A DNA stretch of 64,000 nucleotides, from the NCBI GenBank assembly GCA_902769535.1, contig CACXPH010000003.1:1-64000 (forward strand). Reading direction: 5' to 3'. Made by a program: the position numbers and the translations under genes. Positions within the stretch are counted from its first letter, which is position 1, and the number at the start of each line of letters is the position of its first letter. Source of the DNA: an uncultured Bacteroidales bacterium. Its GTDB lineage: Bacteria > Bacteroidota > Bacteroidia > Bacteroidales > Paludibacteraceae. Below are positions 49,051 to 58,515 of this stretch, piece after piece. The notes below the pieces were generated by a model. It saw only the letters and a program-made list of their open reading frames with translations. It was not told where the DNA came from and did no database searches.

Positions 49051-50319
49051 ATGAAAAATATATGTTTATGCTTCCAGATGCACGCACCGTATCGTCTGAA
49101 GCGCTATCGTTTTTTCGAGATTGGTCATGATCATTACTATTACGATGACATGGCAACGGAAGAACATATCAACTGGTTGGTTCAGACCTCGTATCTGCCG
49201 CTTTGCCAGACCATTAAGGACATGATCAACCTCAGTAAGGGTAAGTTCCACTGCGCTATCAGTATCAGCGGAACGATGATCGAGATGTTTGAGCAGTTCA
49301 ACCCCGAGATGATTGACATCCTCAAGGAGTTGGCAGCCACGAAGGCCGTTGAGTTCCTTGCGACCCCGTACGCTTATTCGCTGGCTTCGGAGTACAACGC
49401 AGAGGAGTTCAAAAAACAGCTCAAGTTCCAAGGCGAGTTGCTTGAGACGATTCTGGGCGTGAAGGCACAGAGTGTCTGGAACACGGAGTTGCTGTACACC
49501 GACGAGACGGCATATAACCTGAACAAGATGGGTTACAAGACGATCCTGACCGAAGGTGCCAAGCACGTGCTGAGTTGGAAGACTCCGAATAAGGTGTATC
49601 AGTCGGCAGGTGCTCCGAAGATGAAGGTGCTGCTACGTAACACGACGTTGAGCGACGAGTTGAGTTTCCACTTCTCCGATCCGAACTGGGCTAACTTCCC
49701 GATGGATGCAGAGAAATACGCCAACATGCTGGTTGCTCTGCCGGAAGGCGAGGACATCATCAACATCTGGGTAGGTGCTGAGACCTTCGGTATCCGTCAG
49801 AATGCAGGAACGGGTATCTTTGACTTCCTGAAGGCTCTTCCGTATTTCGCTTTGGAGCGCGAGATGGGCTTCATGACACCGGCTGAGGCAGCTAAGAAGA
49901 TGGCCGCAGAGGATGTACTGTCCAGTCCGTATCCGTTGACATGGAGCGGTGAGGCGAAGGACCTGAGCGTTTATACGGGTAATGACTTGCAGCAAGAGGC
50001 GCTCAATAAGTTGTACGCCGTTACAGAGCGCGTTCACTTGTGCCAAGACAAGAACCTGAAGACGAACTGGTTGCGTCTGCAGGATGTGAATTATCTGCAC
50101 TACATGAATCACATCGACCAAGGCGAGACGCAATTTGAGTCAGCTTATGACGCATTCATCAACTATATGAATGTGCTGTCTGACTTCCTGCAGAGCGTGG
50201 AAGAGCAGTATCCAACAACGATCGAGAACGAGGAGTTGAACGAGTTGCTCAAGACCATCCGCAACCAAGAGGAGGAGATTCAGAAACTGAACGAGAAGTT
50301 GAAAAAGGCGAAGAAGTAA
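49051..50319 (+). CDS. GH57-family alpha-amylase/glucanotransferase
   Basis: Intracellular alpha-glucan hydrolase or transferase, 422 residues. Signature regions are CLCFQMHAPYRLKRYRFF (region 1), SISGTMIEMFEQ (region 2) and QSVWNTELLYTDETAYNLNKMGYKTILTEG (region 3, catalytic Glu in NTELLY). INIWVGAETFGIRQ follows. The C-terminus (about 385-422) is a coiled coil. No signal peptide, so it acts in the cytoplasm with the neighbouring glycogen enzymes. Confidence 0.92.
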   Translation: MKNICLCFQMHAPYRLKRYRFFEIGHDHYYYDDMATEEHINWLVQTSYLPLCQTIKDMINLSKGKFHCAISISGTMIEMFEQFNPEMIDILKELAATKAVEFLATPYAYSLASEYNAEEFKKQLKFQGELLETILGVKAQSVWNTELLYTDETAYNLNKMGYKTILTEGAKHVLSWKTPNKVYQSAGAPKMKVLLRNTTLSDELSFHFSDPNWANFPMDAEKYANMLVALPEGEDIINIWVGAETFGIRQNAGTGIFDFLKALPYFALEREMGFMTPAEAAKKMAAEDVLSSPYPLTWSGEAKDLSVYTGNDLQQEALNKLYAVTERVHLCQDKNLKTNWLRLQDVNYLHYMNHIDQGETQFESAYDAFINYMNVLSDFLQSVEEQYPTTIENEELNELLKTIRNQEEEIQKLNEKLKKAKK

Positions 50320-50322
50320 TCC

Positions 50323-52263
50323 TTGTTTAAACGAGTCGGAATAGTATTAGTGCTGTTGGCAGCGACCCTTGTGGCCGCTGCCAAACCGCCTCGTGTAGCA
50401 ACAAAGGTGAAGACCTGGCAGATGCCAGGATATAGCGCCGTTGCTGACACGATACCTTTTGTAGATACGACAATGCTGAATTATCACGATGTCGATGTAC
50501 AAAGTGATTTCTCCATCAGTAACGTGACGAACGGCAACGTGCTTGTATCACCTTTGGAGTCACGCGTCATTAACGACCGGAAGAAGACGATCGACGATCC
50601 GTTTGCGTGGAGTCTGACGCCTTATGTGCTCACGCCGCAGCAACAACGGTTCTTTAACACGACGACTCCCTTCTCGACCGTGGCCTATAAGAAAGGTTTT
50701 GTGACCGGACACGAAGAGAATGATATCGACTTTTTGTTTACCGGTAATATCGGCAAGGCTCTCAACTTAGGCCTGGAGATGGATTATCTGAGTTCGGTTG
50801 GTCACTACGCGAACACGGCCGGCAAACTCTACCGCGGTTCCGTATGGGGTAGTTATAACGGCGCCCATTACACGTGCCACGGCGCCTTTAGTTGGAGCCA
50901 GTTGAGTTCATACGATAACGGCGGACTCAAAGATGTGAGTCAGTTGAGCAGTTCATTGGATCCAGAGGATCTACCGGTTCGGTTGAATGCCATGACCGGA
51001 TATCGGTATCTGAGCGGTTATCTGCACAACCAATATGCTATCACCAAAGAGCGTGAGTACCATGACTCCATAGAGGTGATAGAAGAAGGCCGCAGAGTCA
51101 AGCAGGATACGATCAAGGTAGAACATATACCGCTGATGACTTTTAGTCATATTTTCGAGACCAATAACTCGAACCGGCGTTATATTGAGAAAACAGCGAA
51201 TCAGGGCTTCTATGACACCACGTATTACGACACGAGTAAAACAAACGACACAACGGATGTGCTAACTATACGCAACACCGTAGCCGTAACTTTCTGCGAA
51301 GCGTATAACACGAAGTTGAAGTTCGGTATCACAGCCTTCGCCATGAACGAATGTCAACGGTTTATGCGAGACAGCGTGCCCTATGACAGTATCTACGACT
51401 ATAAATGGACGAATAATACGTTTGTGGGAGGTGCGATCCATAAGCACAGCGGTGCGAACGTGCGCTATCATGTAGAGGGACAAGTGTGCGTCGTGGGTTA
51501 TAAGATCGGTGAGTTTGACGTACACGGTAATTTACAGACACAATTTAACGCAGGCAAGTATCCGATGCATATTTCCGCGCGGGCTTATGCGAAGAGCGAG
51601 ACGCCGAGTTGGTACTTGCAGCATTTCCATTCCAACCACGTATGTTGGGAAAATAATTTCGGTTTTACCTATCGGTTCTTGGGTGGAGCTACCCTCTCCT
51701 ACCCGACCAAATGGGTAAAAGCACGACTGGATTTCAGTTTTGAGAACCAGACCAATCCTATCTATGTCTCGGCAGCCGACTGGAAACCGAGGCAGTACAA
51801 GGGACACGTACAAATCATCACGGGGGACGTAGGAGTGGACATTACGACCCCGTGGGTAAATTTAGAGAACAGAGCGGTTATTCAGCATAGCACCGTAGAT
51901 AGCGTGATGGCCGTACCGTTGGTTATTTTACAGCACAGACTGTATTACCACGGAACATGGTTCAAGGCGCTGGATGCACAGATTGGTGTAGATGTGCGCT
52001 ATTTCACCAAGTATCACGCACCGGTATTATGTCCCGAAACGGGTATGTTCGCGGCACAGACGGACACTAAGATCGGTAACTATCCGTGGATGAACGTCTA
52101 TGCGAATTTCTATGTGCGATCGATTCGTTTGCGTTTCTTCGCACAGTATCAACATATCAACCGTCTGTTTATGAAAGATAATATTGACTATTTGACCATG
52201 CCGGGCTATCCGACTAATCGAGATGTATTCCGCGCAGGCTTGGCATGGCATTTCTATAATTGA
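50323..52263 (+). CDS. putative porin, outer-membrane beta-barrel
   Basis: Predicted outer-membrane barrel of 646 residues. A signal peptide (FKRVGIVLVLLAATLVAAA) follows a TTG start; no ATG is available, and the start lies four bases behind the GH57 stop. The segments FLFTGNIGKALNLGLEMDYLSSVG, YRGSVWGSYNGAHYTCHGAFSW and LSGYLHNQYAITKE are typical of Bacteroidota 'putative porin' proteins. The C-terminus FRAGLAWHFYN ends with aromatic residues, as outer-membrane barrels do. Transported molecule unknown; it shares a transcript with the glycogen cluster and ClpC-like gene. Confidence 0.85.
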   Translation: MFKRVGIVLVLLAATLVAAAKPPRVATKVKTWQMPGYSAVADTIPFVDTTMLNYHDVDVQSDFSISNVTNGNVLVSPLESRVINDRKKTIDDPFAWSLTPYVLTPQQQRFFNTTTPFSTVAYKKGFVTGHEENDIDFLFTGNIGKALNLGLEMDYLSSVGHYANTAGKLYRGSVWGSYNGAHYTCHGAFSWSQLSSYDNGGLKDVSQLSSSLDPEDLPVRLNAMTGYRYLSGYLHNQYAITKEREYHDSIEVIEEGRRVKQDTIKVEHIPLMTFSHIFETNNSNRRYIEKTANQGFYDTTYYDTSKTNDTTDVLTIRNTVAVTFCEAYNTKLKFGITAFAMNECQRFMRDSVPYDSIYDYKWTNNTFVGGAIHKHSGANVRYHVEGQVCVVGYKIGEFDVHGNLQTQFNAGKYPMHISARAYAKSETPSWYLQHFHSNHVCWENNFGFTYRFLGGATLSYPTKWVKARLDFSFENQTNPIYVSAADWKPRQYKGHVQIITGDVGVDITTPWVNLENRAVIQHSTVDSVMAVPLVILQHRLYYHGTWFKALDAQIGVDVRYFTKYHAPVLCPETGMFAAQTDTKIGNYPWMNVYANFYVRSIRLRFFAQYQHINRLFMKDNIDYLTMPGYPTNRDVFRAGLAWHFYN

Positions 52264-52279
52264 TGAGGAGAGAAGGAGA

Positions 52280-54550
52280 ATGATGATGGTAGTAACACAG
52301 AACACGAACAAGATTATTCTATACTCGCAGGAAGAGGCCAATCGATTGATGAGTTCGTATATCGAACCGGCACATATCTTGTTGGCTATTATCCGTTTGG
52401 GAGAAGGTTCGGCGTATGAACTGCTGGGCAAGACCGAGTTTGCGCCTGACCAGGCAAAAGTAGCCTTGGAAGACTCGGTTCGCGGTACAGAAAGCAAAGG
52501 GAATATTCCGTTGAGTGCCAGCACGGAACGTATCTTCCGCATCGCAGAGGGTATAAGTCGTGAGTATCGTACCGAAGCGGTATGGTCTGCGCACTTGTTG
52601 ATTGCTATTCTGCGCGAGCGTATTAACAAGACAGCCGCGTATCTGGAACATGAGTGGCATATCACGTACGATCAGTTGGTCGATTTACTTGGCCAGCCGC
52701 ATGAGACGATTGAGTATCCGCAAGACGGAGCAGAGCAGTTAGGCGATGTGAACGATGCCAACTGGCAGCCGCAGCGGGAACAGCCCAAGAACAAGAAAGG
52801 TAAGACGACGGCGTTGGACAAGTACGGTCGAGATCTGACCAAACAGGCAGAACAAGGACTGTTAGATCCGGTGGTAGGCCGCGAGAATGAGATCGAGCGC
52901 GTAGTTCAGATCCTGAGTAGGCGCAAGAAGAACAATCCGATCCTGATCGGTGATCCCGGTGTCGGCAAGTCGGCTATCGTGGAGGGTATCGCGCTTCGTA
53001 TCATGAGCGAGGACGCGGGTGCGCTCAAAGGCAAACGTATCGTGACCTTAGATATCGCGTCGATGGTAGCCGGTACTACGTACCGCGGGCAGTTTGAGGA
53101 GCGCATGAAACAGGTCATCACGGAGTTACGCGAACATCCGGAGATCATCCTGTTTGTCGATGAGATTCACACGCTGATCGGAGCCGGAAACGCTTCCGGT
53201 TCGCTGGATGCGGCTAATATCCTTAAGCCGGCATTGGCACGCGGCGAGGTACAGTGTATCGGCGCCACAACTACAGCAGAATACGCCAAGTCGATAGAGA
53301 AAGACGGGGCATTAGAGCGGCGGTTCCAGAAAGTGATTGTTCGTCCGACGACAGGCGAGGAGACATTCGATATCCTCAAACGACTGAGCGAGCACTATGC
53401 AGACTATCACCATGTCGTTTATACGAACGAGGTGCTGCGGGTGTGTGTAGAGTTGAGTGAGCGGTACTTGACCGACCGTGCGTTCCCTGACAAAGCAATC
53501 GATGTGCTGGATGAAGTAGGTGCTCGCAGCCATGCCCGCGAGCAAAAGGCCAAGGGTGCTGATGCGCCTTATGTGATCACGACGGAAGATGTAGCGGGTG
53601 TAGTGAGCATGATGAGCGGCGTACCGGTTCAACGGGTAGCGACCGCGGAGAGTGAGCGTCTGCGTACCATGGCAGACTCAATCAAAAAACGCGTCATCGG
53701 ACAAGACACGGCAGTAGAGACGGTTGTTCGCGCTATCCAGCGAAGCCGTTTGGGCCTGAGAGATCCGAAACGTCCGATTGGTACATTCTTCTTCCTGGGC
53801 AGCACAGGTGTGGGTAAGACCTATCTGGCACAATGCCTGGCAGAAGAGATGTTCGGATCGAAAGATGCGATGATCCGTTTCGACATGTCGGAATATACGG
53901 AGAAGCACACGGCGAGTCTGTTAGTAGGAGCACCTCCAGGATACGTGGCGCACGAAGACGGCGGTAAGTTAACCGAGGCGGTGCGACGCAAACCCTACTC
54001 GATTATTCTATTTGACGAGATCGAGAAAGCACACCCGGATATCTTCAACGTACTGCTGCAAGTGTTAGACGAAGGTCGTCTGACCGACCGACAGGGACAT
54101 AATGTCGATTTTCGAAACACGATCATCGTGCTCACGGGAAATGTGGGTACGCGTCAGGTACAGGAGTTCGGTGCAGGCATCGGCTTTGACACCAACGAGA
54201 TGGATCAGAAGCGTGTGAATGCGACCTTGCTAAAGGCATTACAGAAACAGTTCCCGCCGGAGTTCGTCAACCGTATTGACAATGTAGTGACGTTTGAACC
54301 GCTGAGCAAAGAGAGTATCGCACAGATCGTGCGGATAGAAGTCGGACTTCTCCAACAGCGGATGAAGAAACAAGGTCACCACTTGAGCGTTTCCAATGAA
54401 GCGATTGATCAATTAGTAGAGAAGAGTTTTGACAGCAAGAACGGAGCGCGTCCGGTTAAACGAGCCGTGCAGACCTATCTGGAAGATCCGCTGACAGATA
54501 TCCTGCTGCGCAGACCAAATCAGAAAAAAATAACCATTAAAAAGATATAA
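52280..54550 (+). CDS. clpC: Clp ATPase, ClpC/ClpA type
   Basis: AAA+ unfoldase that feeds proteins to ClpP. 756 residues from the first of three consecutive ATG codons behind a good AGGAG-rich ribosome site. Clp N-domain repeats span about 10-155, D1 has Walker [10 protein letters not shown] and [11 protein letters not shown]2 has [12 protein letters not shown] and [21 protein letters not shown] near the end of D2 aligns with the IGF/VGF loop that docks to ClpP. There is no UVR middle domain, so it lies between ClpA and ClpC types. It starts 16 bases after the porin stop. Confidence 0.92.
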   Translation: MMMVVTQNTNKIILYSQEEANRLMSSYIEPAHILLAIIRLGEGSAYELLGKTEFAPDQAKVALEDSVRGTESKGNIPLSASTERIFRIAEGISREYRTEAVWSAHLLIAILRERINKTAAYLEHEWHITYDQLVDLLGQPHETIEYPQDGAEQLGDVNDANWQPQREQPKNKKGKTTALDKYGRDLTKQAEQGLLDPVVGRENEIERVVQILSRRKKNNPILIGDPGVGKSAIVEGIALRIMSEDAGALKGKRIVTLDIASMVAGTTYRGQFEERMKQVITELREHPEIILFVDEIHTLIGAGNASGSLDAANILKPALARGEVQCIGATTTAEYAKSIEKDGALERRFQKVIVRPTTGEETFDILKRLSEHYADYHHVVYTNEVLRVCVELSERYLTDRAFPDKAIDVLDEVGARSHAREQKAKGADAPYVITTEDVAGVVSMMSGVPVQRVATAESERLRTMADSIKKRVIGQDTAVETVVRAIQRSRLGLRDPKRPIGTFFFLGSTGVGKTYLAQCLAEEMFGSKDAMIRFDMSEYTEKHTASLLVGAPPGYVAHEDGGKLTEAVRRKPYSIILFDEIEKAHPDIFNVLLQVLDEGRLTDRQGHNVDFRNTIIVLTGNVGTRQVQEFGAGIGFDTNEMDQKRVNATLLKALQKQFPPEFVNRIDNVVTFEPLSKESIAQIVRIEVGLLQQRMKKQGHHLSVSNEAIDQLVEKSFDSKNGARPVKRAVQTYLEDPLTDILLRRPNQKKITIKKI

Positions 54551-54552
54551 TT

Positions 54553-54867
54553 ATGACAGTAGAAATTACAGATGCGAACATCAAGGATGTGATTGCATCG
54601 GGTAAACCGGTAGTAGTTGATTTCTGGGCAGCTTGGTGCGGTCCTTGCAAAATGATGCTTCCGATTTTAGAGGAGTTAAGTAATGATTATGAGGGTAAAG
54701 TAGTTGTCGGCAAACTGAATGTCGATGATAATCCTGACACCTGCGAAGAGTACGGCATTATGAATATCCCGACTATGTTGTTCTTCCAGAACGGTGAGTT
54801 AGTCAATCGTCACGTAGGTGCATGCCGCAAGCAAGATTTAGCTCAACTTTTTGACGCTCTTTTGTAA
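54553..54867 (+). CDS. trxA: thioredoxin
   Basis: Cytoplasmic disulfide reductase, 104 residues. WCGPCKMM active site (Cys29, Cys32), DFWAAWCG strand, cis-proline in NIPTMLFFQNG, and no signal peptide. It starts two bases after the Clp ATPase stop and is co-transcribed; both relate to protein quality control. Confidence 0.97.
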   Translation: MTVEITDANIKDVIASGKPVVVDFWAAWCGPCKMMLPILEELSNDYEGKVVVGKLNVDDNPDTCEEYGIMNIPTMLFFQNGELVNRHVGACRKQDLAQLFDALL

Positions 54868-54892
54868 AAAAGTGCAGAAAAATTCGCAAAAA

Positions 54893-54924
54893 TTTGCGTA
54901 TATCAAAAAAAAGCAGTAATTTTG
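54893..54924 (+). promoter_or_regulatory. promoter of tRNA-Arg(TCT)
   Basis: TTTG (54893-54896) and TAATTTTG (54917-54924), 20-bp spacer with the recurring AAAAAAAAGCAG. The leader to the tRNA is about 95 nt and contains the strong hairpin TTCTCCCG-TTTAT-CGGGAGAA (54999-55019). Confidence 0.82.
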
Positions 54925-55026
54925 CGCCCTATTTTGCCGTAATAGGCACGCTTTTTTTGCGCATATGCATATAAAAAGCCCTCTTAGGCGGAAGCCGCTT
55001 CTCCCGTTTATCGGGAGAACGCTCCG

Positions 55027-55100
55027 GGTCCGGTAGCTCAGCTGGATAGAGCAACAGCCTTCTAAGCTGTGGGTCTCGGGTTCGAATCCCGACCGGATCA
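55027..55100 (+). tRNA. tRNA-Arg(TCT)
   Basis: A 74-nt tRNA: acceptor GGTCCGG/CCGGATC with discriminator A, anticodon loop CTTCTAA (TCT) with stem ACAGC/GCTGT, D-loop with GG, T-loop TTCGAAT. It is followed by a small hairpin TTGCC-GTCA-GGCAA and, 49 bases on, by rpoD. Confidence 0.97.
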
Positions 55101-55148
55101 CTTGCCGTCAGGCAAAAGAAAACGAAACACAAGTATACTTATTTATAC

Positions 55149-56009
55149 ATGCGTCAATTAAAAATCACAAAATCAATCACCAATCGTGAGTCAGCGAGTC
55201 TGGACAAGTATCTTCAAGAGATCGGTCGGGAGGAGTTGATTACCGTGGATCGTGAAGTAGAGTTGGCCGGTCGTATTCGTAACGGAGACCGTGCAGCATT
55301 GGAGGAACTGGTTCGAAGCAACCTGCGCTTTGTGGTGTCGGTAGCTAAGCAGTATCAAAATCAAGGTTTGAGTTTGCCTGACTTGATTAACGAAGGTAAC
55401 TTGGGTCTGATTAAAGCTGCTGAGAAATTCGATGAGACTCGTGGTTTCAAGTTCATCTCTTATGCCGTATGGTGGATTCGCCAATCGATTCTTCAGGCTT
55501 TGGCTGAACAGAGCCGTATTGTTCGTCTGCCGCTTAACCAAGTGGGTTCAATGAACAAGATCAACAAAGCTTACCAGCGTTTCGAGCAAGAGAACGAGCG
55601 TAAGCCGAGTGCGGAAGAGTTGGCCGAGATGTTAGATATCCCGGTAGATAAGATTGCTGAGACGCTTAAGATGTCCGGTCGTCACGTGAGTGTAGATGCG
55701 CCGTTTGTAGAAGGAGAGGACAACAGTCTGATCGACGTCATGATCAACGAGGATTCGCCGAATGCGGACCGTGGTCTTATTAATGAGTCGCTCTCTACAG
55801 AAATCAGTCGTGCGCTTGCTACCCTGACGCCACGTGAAGCGGATATTCTGCGTAAGTTCTTTGGTATCGGCACACCCGAAAAGACACTGGAAGAGATCGG
55901 CGATGAGTTGCATCTGACCCGTGAGCGTGTGCGCCAGATCAAGGAGAAAGCAATTCGCAAACTCAACTCAGGACAACGCAGTCACATCTTGCAGACTTAC
56001 CTTGGATGA
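55149..56009 (+). CDS. rpoD: primary RNA polymerase sigma factor RpoD
   Basis: The housekeeping sigma factor that recognises the -33/-7 promoters seen across this window. The 286 residues lack region 1.1 as usual for this phylum. Region 1.2 is [14 protein letters not shown]; region 2 includes [29 protein letters not shown] and [22 protein letters not shown]; region 3 is [15 protein letters not shown]; region 4 holds [13 protein letters not shown] and [17 protein letters not shown]. It lies behind tRNA-Arg without a separate clear promoter. Confidence 0.97.
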   Translation: MRQLKITKSITNRESASLDKYLQEIGREELITVDREVELAGRIRNGDRAALEELVRSNLRFVVSVAKQYQNQGLSLPDLINEGNLGLIKAAEKFDETRGFKFISYAVWWIRQSILQALAEQSRIVRLPLNQVGSMNKINKAYQRFEQENERKPSAEELAEMLDIPVDKIAETLKMSGRHVSVDAPFVEGEDNSLIDVMINEDSPNADRGLINESLSTEISRALATLTPREADILRKFFGIGTPEKTLEEIGDELHLTRERVRQIKEKAIRKLNSGQRSHILQTYLG

Positions 56010-56020
56010 TAAAGGTGCAT

Positions 56021-56041
56021 GGTTAACGGTTAAAGGTTAAC
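56021..56041. repeat. 7-bp word array, GGTTAAC x3, behind rpoD
   Basis: GGTTAAC, GGTTAAA, GGTTAAC between the rpoD stop and its terminator. The same word family recurs behind tRNA-Gln (62567). Confidence 0.8.
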
Positions 56042-56044
56042 AGT

Positions 56045-56072
56045 AACGCCTCCTTTACGGGAGGCGTTTTTT
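56045..56072. terminator. terminator behind rpoD
   Basis: AACGCCTCC-TTTAC-GGGAGGCGTT followed by TTTT; it can also serve the converging 60-residue gene. Confidence 0.9.
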
Positions 56073-56077
56073 ATGAT

Positions 56078-56260
56078 TTAGTCGAAGAGTGTAGGCTGGT
56101 CGGAGTCGAGCTTCTTAAGGATGGCGCGCATAAGCGACTCACGAATGACACGACTACGGTTCTTCACTCCGTATTTCTCACAAAAGCGCTCGAGCGTACG
56201 CTGTTCACTTTCGTTGAGCAGGATGGATATTCTATGTTCGCGGGGGGCTTTCTTTGCCAT
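56078..56260 (-). CDS. small basic protein, ribbon-helix-helix-like
   Basis: A 60-residue protein. REHRISILLNESEQRTLERFC gives a short strand and a helix, and KNRSRVIRESLMRAILKKL a second helix, the spacing of ribbon-helix-helix DNA-binding proteins. The C-terminal SDQPTLFD is acidic. It starts two bases after the stop of the upstream outer-membrane gene, so it is probably in the same transcript. Binding target unknown; an antitoxin role is not supported because no toxin gene is adjacent. Confidence 0.7.
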   Translation of the reverse strand: MAKKAPREHRISILLNESEQRTLERFCEKYGVKNRSRVIRESLMRAILKKLDSDQPTLFD

Positions 56261-56262
56261 GA

Positions 56263-57015
56263 TTAGAAGTAAAGGGCGAATTTAATACCCGCATTGACGA
56301 GGCTACGACCGGACTCGTTGGTAAAAGCATCGGTCTGCGTTTCCCCTTCGACAGTCTCCGTGACGGTCATCCGCGCTTGTTGGAACTGCGCGAAAGCTAT
56401 GAGCGAAAGCGCTGTTTTGGGATTTAGTTGGTAACGATAGCCGAAATCCAGCCCCGCATAGAGTCCGCCGACGTATTGTTTGGAAAGGGCTATGCCGTAA
56501 CCAAGACCGAGCCCGAAGACCGGTGAATGCTTGGCTTCGATGAAGGGCATTCGAATTGCCGCTTGAATCGGCAGAAAGTTATACATCTCGCCCAAGACCA
56601 TACCATGATAACCCAAACCGCCACCTACGAAAATATGCTTGTCACCAATATGGTGCGAACCAAAGAGCAGATCCACGTTGTACCCTACTCCGACTGCGTT
56701 ATTGGGAATAACTGCCGCGCCGACACCTACTTCCAAAAGGATAGAGGCTTTCTTGGTTGTTTTGATCTCCGGATCTACCGCCGTTTCTTGTTTGGGTGCT
56801 TCGGTGATGGCTGCGTCGTCTGTCAGGATCTCCTGTACATCGGACTTCGGATACTGGAAACGCGCACCTTCGGCATTACGGATGATGACCACTTCCTCAT
56901 TCTGGAAGACAATCGTTCCTTGCACGCGTGCACCCGTACGCAAGACAACTATTTCCGCGTATGCGCAGAGGCAAGTGACGCAGAGGAGGGCTATTATGGA
57001 GAGTCTTTTTAACAT
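56263..57015 (-). CDS. outer-membrane barrel protein with N-terminal beta domain
   Basis: About 250 residues. Signal peptide 1-18 (LCVTCLCAYA), then a short domain IVVLRTGARVQGTIVFQNEEVVIIRN..RFQYPKSDVQEIL of the kind often found in Bacteroidota envelope proteins. A linker and a C-terminal set of amphipathic strands (LLEVGVGAAVIP, GLGLGYGIALSKQYVGGLYAGLDFGYRYQ) end at NAGIKFALYF with the terminal Phe expected of an outer-membrane barrel. The start at 57015 was chosen by the signal peptide; a longer frame would overlap the RNase gene. Function unknown. Confidence 0.8.
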   Translation of the reverse strand: MLKRLSIIALLCVTCLCAYAEIVVLRTGARVQGTIVFQNEEVVIIRNAEGARFQYPKSDVQEILTDDAAITEAPKQETAVDPEIKTTKKASILLEVGVGAAVIPNNAVGVGYNVDLLFGSHHIGDKHIFVGGGLGYHGMVLGEMYNFLPIQAAIRMPFIEAKHSPVFGLGLGYGIALSKQYVGGLYAGLDFGYRYQLNPKTALSLIAFAQFQQARMTVTETVEGETQTDAFTNESGRSLVNAGIKFALYF

Positions 57016-57046
57016 ATCGGCTGCAAAGTTACAAAAATTATTTGAA

Positions 57047-58381
57047 TTATGCAAACTCAAAATCAATTAATGAGCGATTAACGTCCACTTGCACTACTTT
57101 TACAGTCACTTTATCGCCTAAGGTGTACGAAATCTTGTTCTCTGCGCAGACCAAACGGTAGTTTTTCTCATCATACATCCATGTCTCGCCGGGGAAGCCG
57201 ATTTTGGAAATATGAATAAGTCCCTCACAGCGGGATTCGTCGAGTTGGACAAAGAGTCCGAAGTCGGTCACACCAGAGATGTGTCCGGTCAGGACTTCGC
57301 CTATATGGTCGTTCATCCAGATGGCTTGGAAGAGTTTGACGGACTCACGTTCGGCCTGTGCGGCTTCCTGCTCGCAGGCAGAACAATGTTCGCACTTGTC
57401 TTCGAGTTCTTCGCGGGTAAGGGAAATCTTCTTGCCCGTGAGGATATATTTCTCGACGAGGCGATGCACCATCAAGTCGGGGTAACGGCGGATCGGCGAG
57501 GTGAAATGGGTGTAATGTGAAAAGGCCAGTCCGTAGTGACCGATGTTATAGGTCGAGTAAACAGCCTTGGCTTGAGCACGGATGGTGAGTAGGTCGATGG
57601 TCTGCTGCGTGACACGTGTTCCCATCTTGCGTTTGAAGGCTTTTATCTCATCGAGTTTCTCGCCGTTGGGCAGGTCGTGAACGCGGTACACGAACGGACG
57701 TCCGGAACCGACCGCGGTGGCGATAGTACGGTTGGCAAGGAGCATGAACTCTTCGATAAGATGGTGTGCCTCGTTGGGTTGTTCGAAGTAGATGTCGGTC
57801 GGATGTCCGTTGGCATCGAGGCGGAAGCGCATCTCGTCCTGTTCGATAGTGAGCGCACCGTTGGCAATTCGTTCGGCGCGAAGGATCTGCGCCAGACTGT
57901 TTAAGGTAGTGATAGCTAGCACTTGCATAGCATCTGCCTCTGACGTAAGAATGATCTGCTGCGCCTCGTCGTAATTGAGGCGGGCATTGGAGCAAATGAC
58001 GGTTCGGCACACCTTATATTTTAGCACGCGCGCGTGGGAGTCCATGGTGAAGATTACCGACATGCAGAGTTTATCTTCGTTGGGTCGCAGCGAGCACTTG
58101 TCGTTGCACAGTTCCTCGGGAAGCATCGGCAGCACGCGGTCAACGAGGTAGACGGAAGTGCCGCGTTTATAGGCGTCCTCATCGGTTTTTGTTCCCGGGC
58201 GAACATAGAAGGAGACATCGGCTATATGGACTCCGATCTGGTAGGTATCATCGTCGTTGACGGCGAACGAAAGGGCATCGTCAAAGTCCTTGGCATCGGC
58301 CGGGTCGATGGTGAAGGTGTAGACATCTCGCATGTCTCGTCTGCGAACTATCTCGTTTATTATTTCGGATGACTCTTTCAT
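57047..58381 (-). CDS. rnr: RNB-S1 exoribonuclease, RNase R-like without cold-shock domains
   Basis: 3'-5' exoribonuclease of only 444 residues (RNase R is usually 700 or more). It begins right at the RNB catalytic domain: RRRDMRDVYTFTIDP then ADAKDFDDALS, with Asp26, Asp29 or Asp32 and Asp34/Asp35 covering the four acidic metal ligands. HYTHFTSPIRRYPDLMVHR is the conserved late RNB motif. An S1 domain closes the protein (GHISGVTDFGLFVQL). Both N-terminal cold-shock domains are absent, yet the gene has an intact start and its own promoter, so this seems a true short form rather than a recent truncation. Confidence 0.88.
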   Translation of the reverse strand: MKESSEIINEIVRRRDMRDVYTFTIDPADAKDFDDALSFAVNDDDTYQIGVHIADVSFYVRPGTKTDEDAYKRGTSVYLVDRVLPMLPEELCNDKCSLRPNEDKLCMSVIFTMDSHARVLKYKVCRTVICSNARLNYDEAQQIILTSEADAMQVLAITTLNSLAQILRAERIANGALTIEQDEMRFRLDANGHPTDIYFEQPNEAHHLIEEFMLLANRTIATAVGSGRPFVYRVHDLPNGEKLDEIKAFKRKMGTRVTQQTIDLLTIRAQAKAVYSTYNIGHYGLAFSHYTHFTSPIRRYPDLMVHRLVEKYILTGKKISLTREELEDKCEHCSACEQEAAQAERESVKLFQAIWMNDHIGEVLTGHISGVTDFGLFVQLDESRCEGLIHISKIGFPGETWMYDEKNYRLVCAENKISYTLGDKVTVKVVQVDVNRSLIDFEFA

Positions 58382-58421
58382 CGTTTGCTAATTCAATTAC
58401 ACAAAAACCACTTTACGGGTG

Positions 58422-58452
58422 CAAAATTACAAAAATTCTTGCATATATCAAA
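58422..58452 (-). promoter_or_regulatory. promoter of the short RNase R-like gene
   Basis: Minus-strand TTTG (58449-58452) and TAATTTTG (58422-58429), 19-bp spacer, with GCACCCG following as in the tRNA promoters. It overlaps the divergent glgP promoter. Confidence 0.78.
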
Positions 58453-58469
58453 AAAAAAGAGTAATTTTG
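58438..58469 (+). promoter_or_regulatory. glgP promoter
   Basis: CTTG (58438-58441) and TAATTTTG (58462-58469), 20-bp spacer with a run of A. It is interleaved with the divergent RNase promoter, so the two may compete. Confidence 0.8.
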
Positions 58470-58515
58470 CACGCTTTTTTAATAACGTAAGTCAGAAATT
58501 TAATATACTATACCT

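Noticed and set aside
56078-56260. Antitoxin of a toxin-antitoxin pair
   Set aside because: The 60-residue protein resembles a ribbon-helix-helix protein, but no small toxin-like gene is adjacent; its neighbour is an outer-membrane protein.
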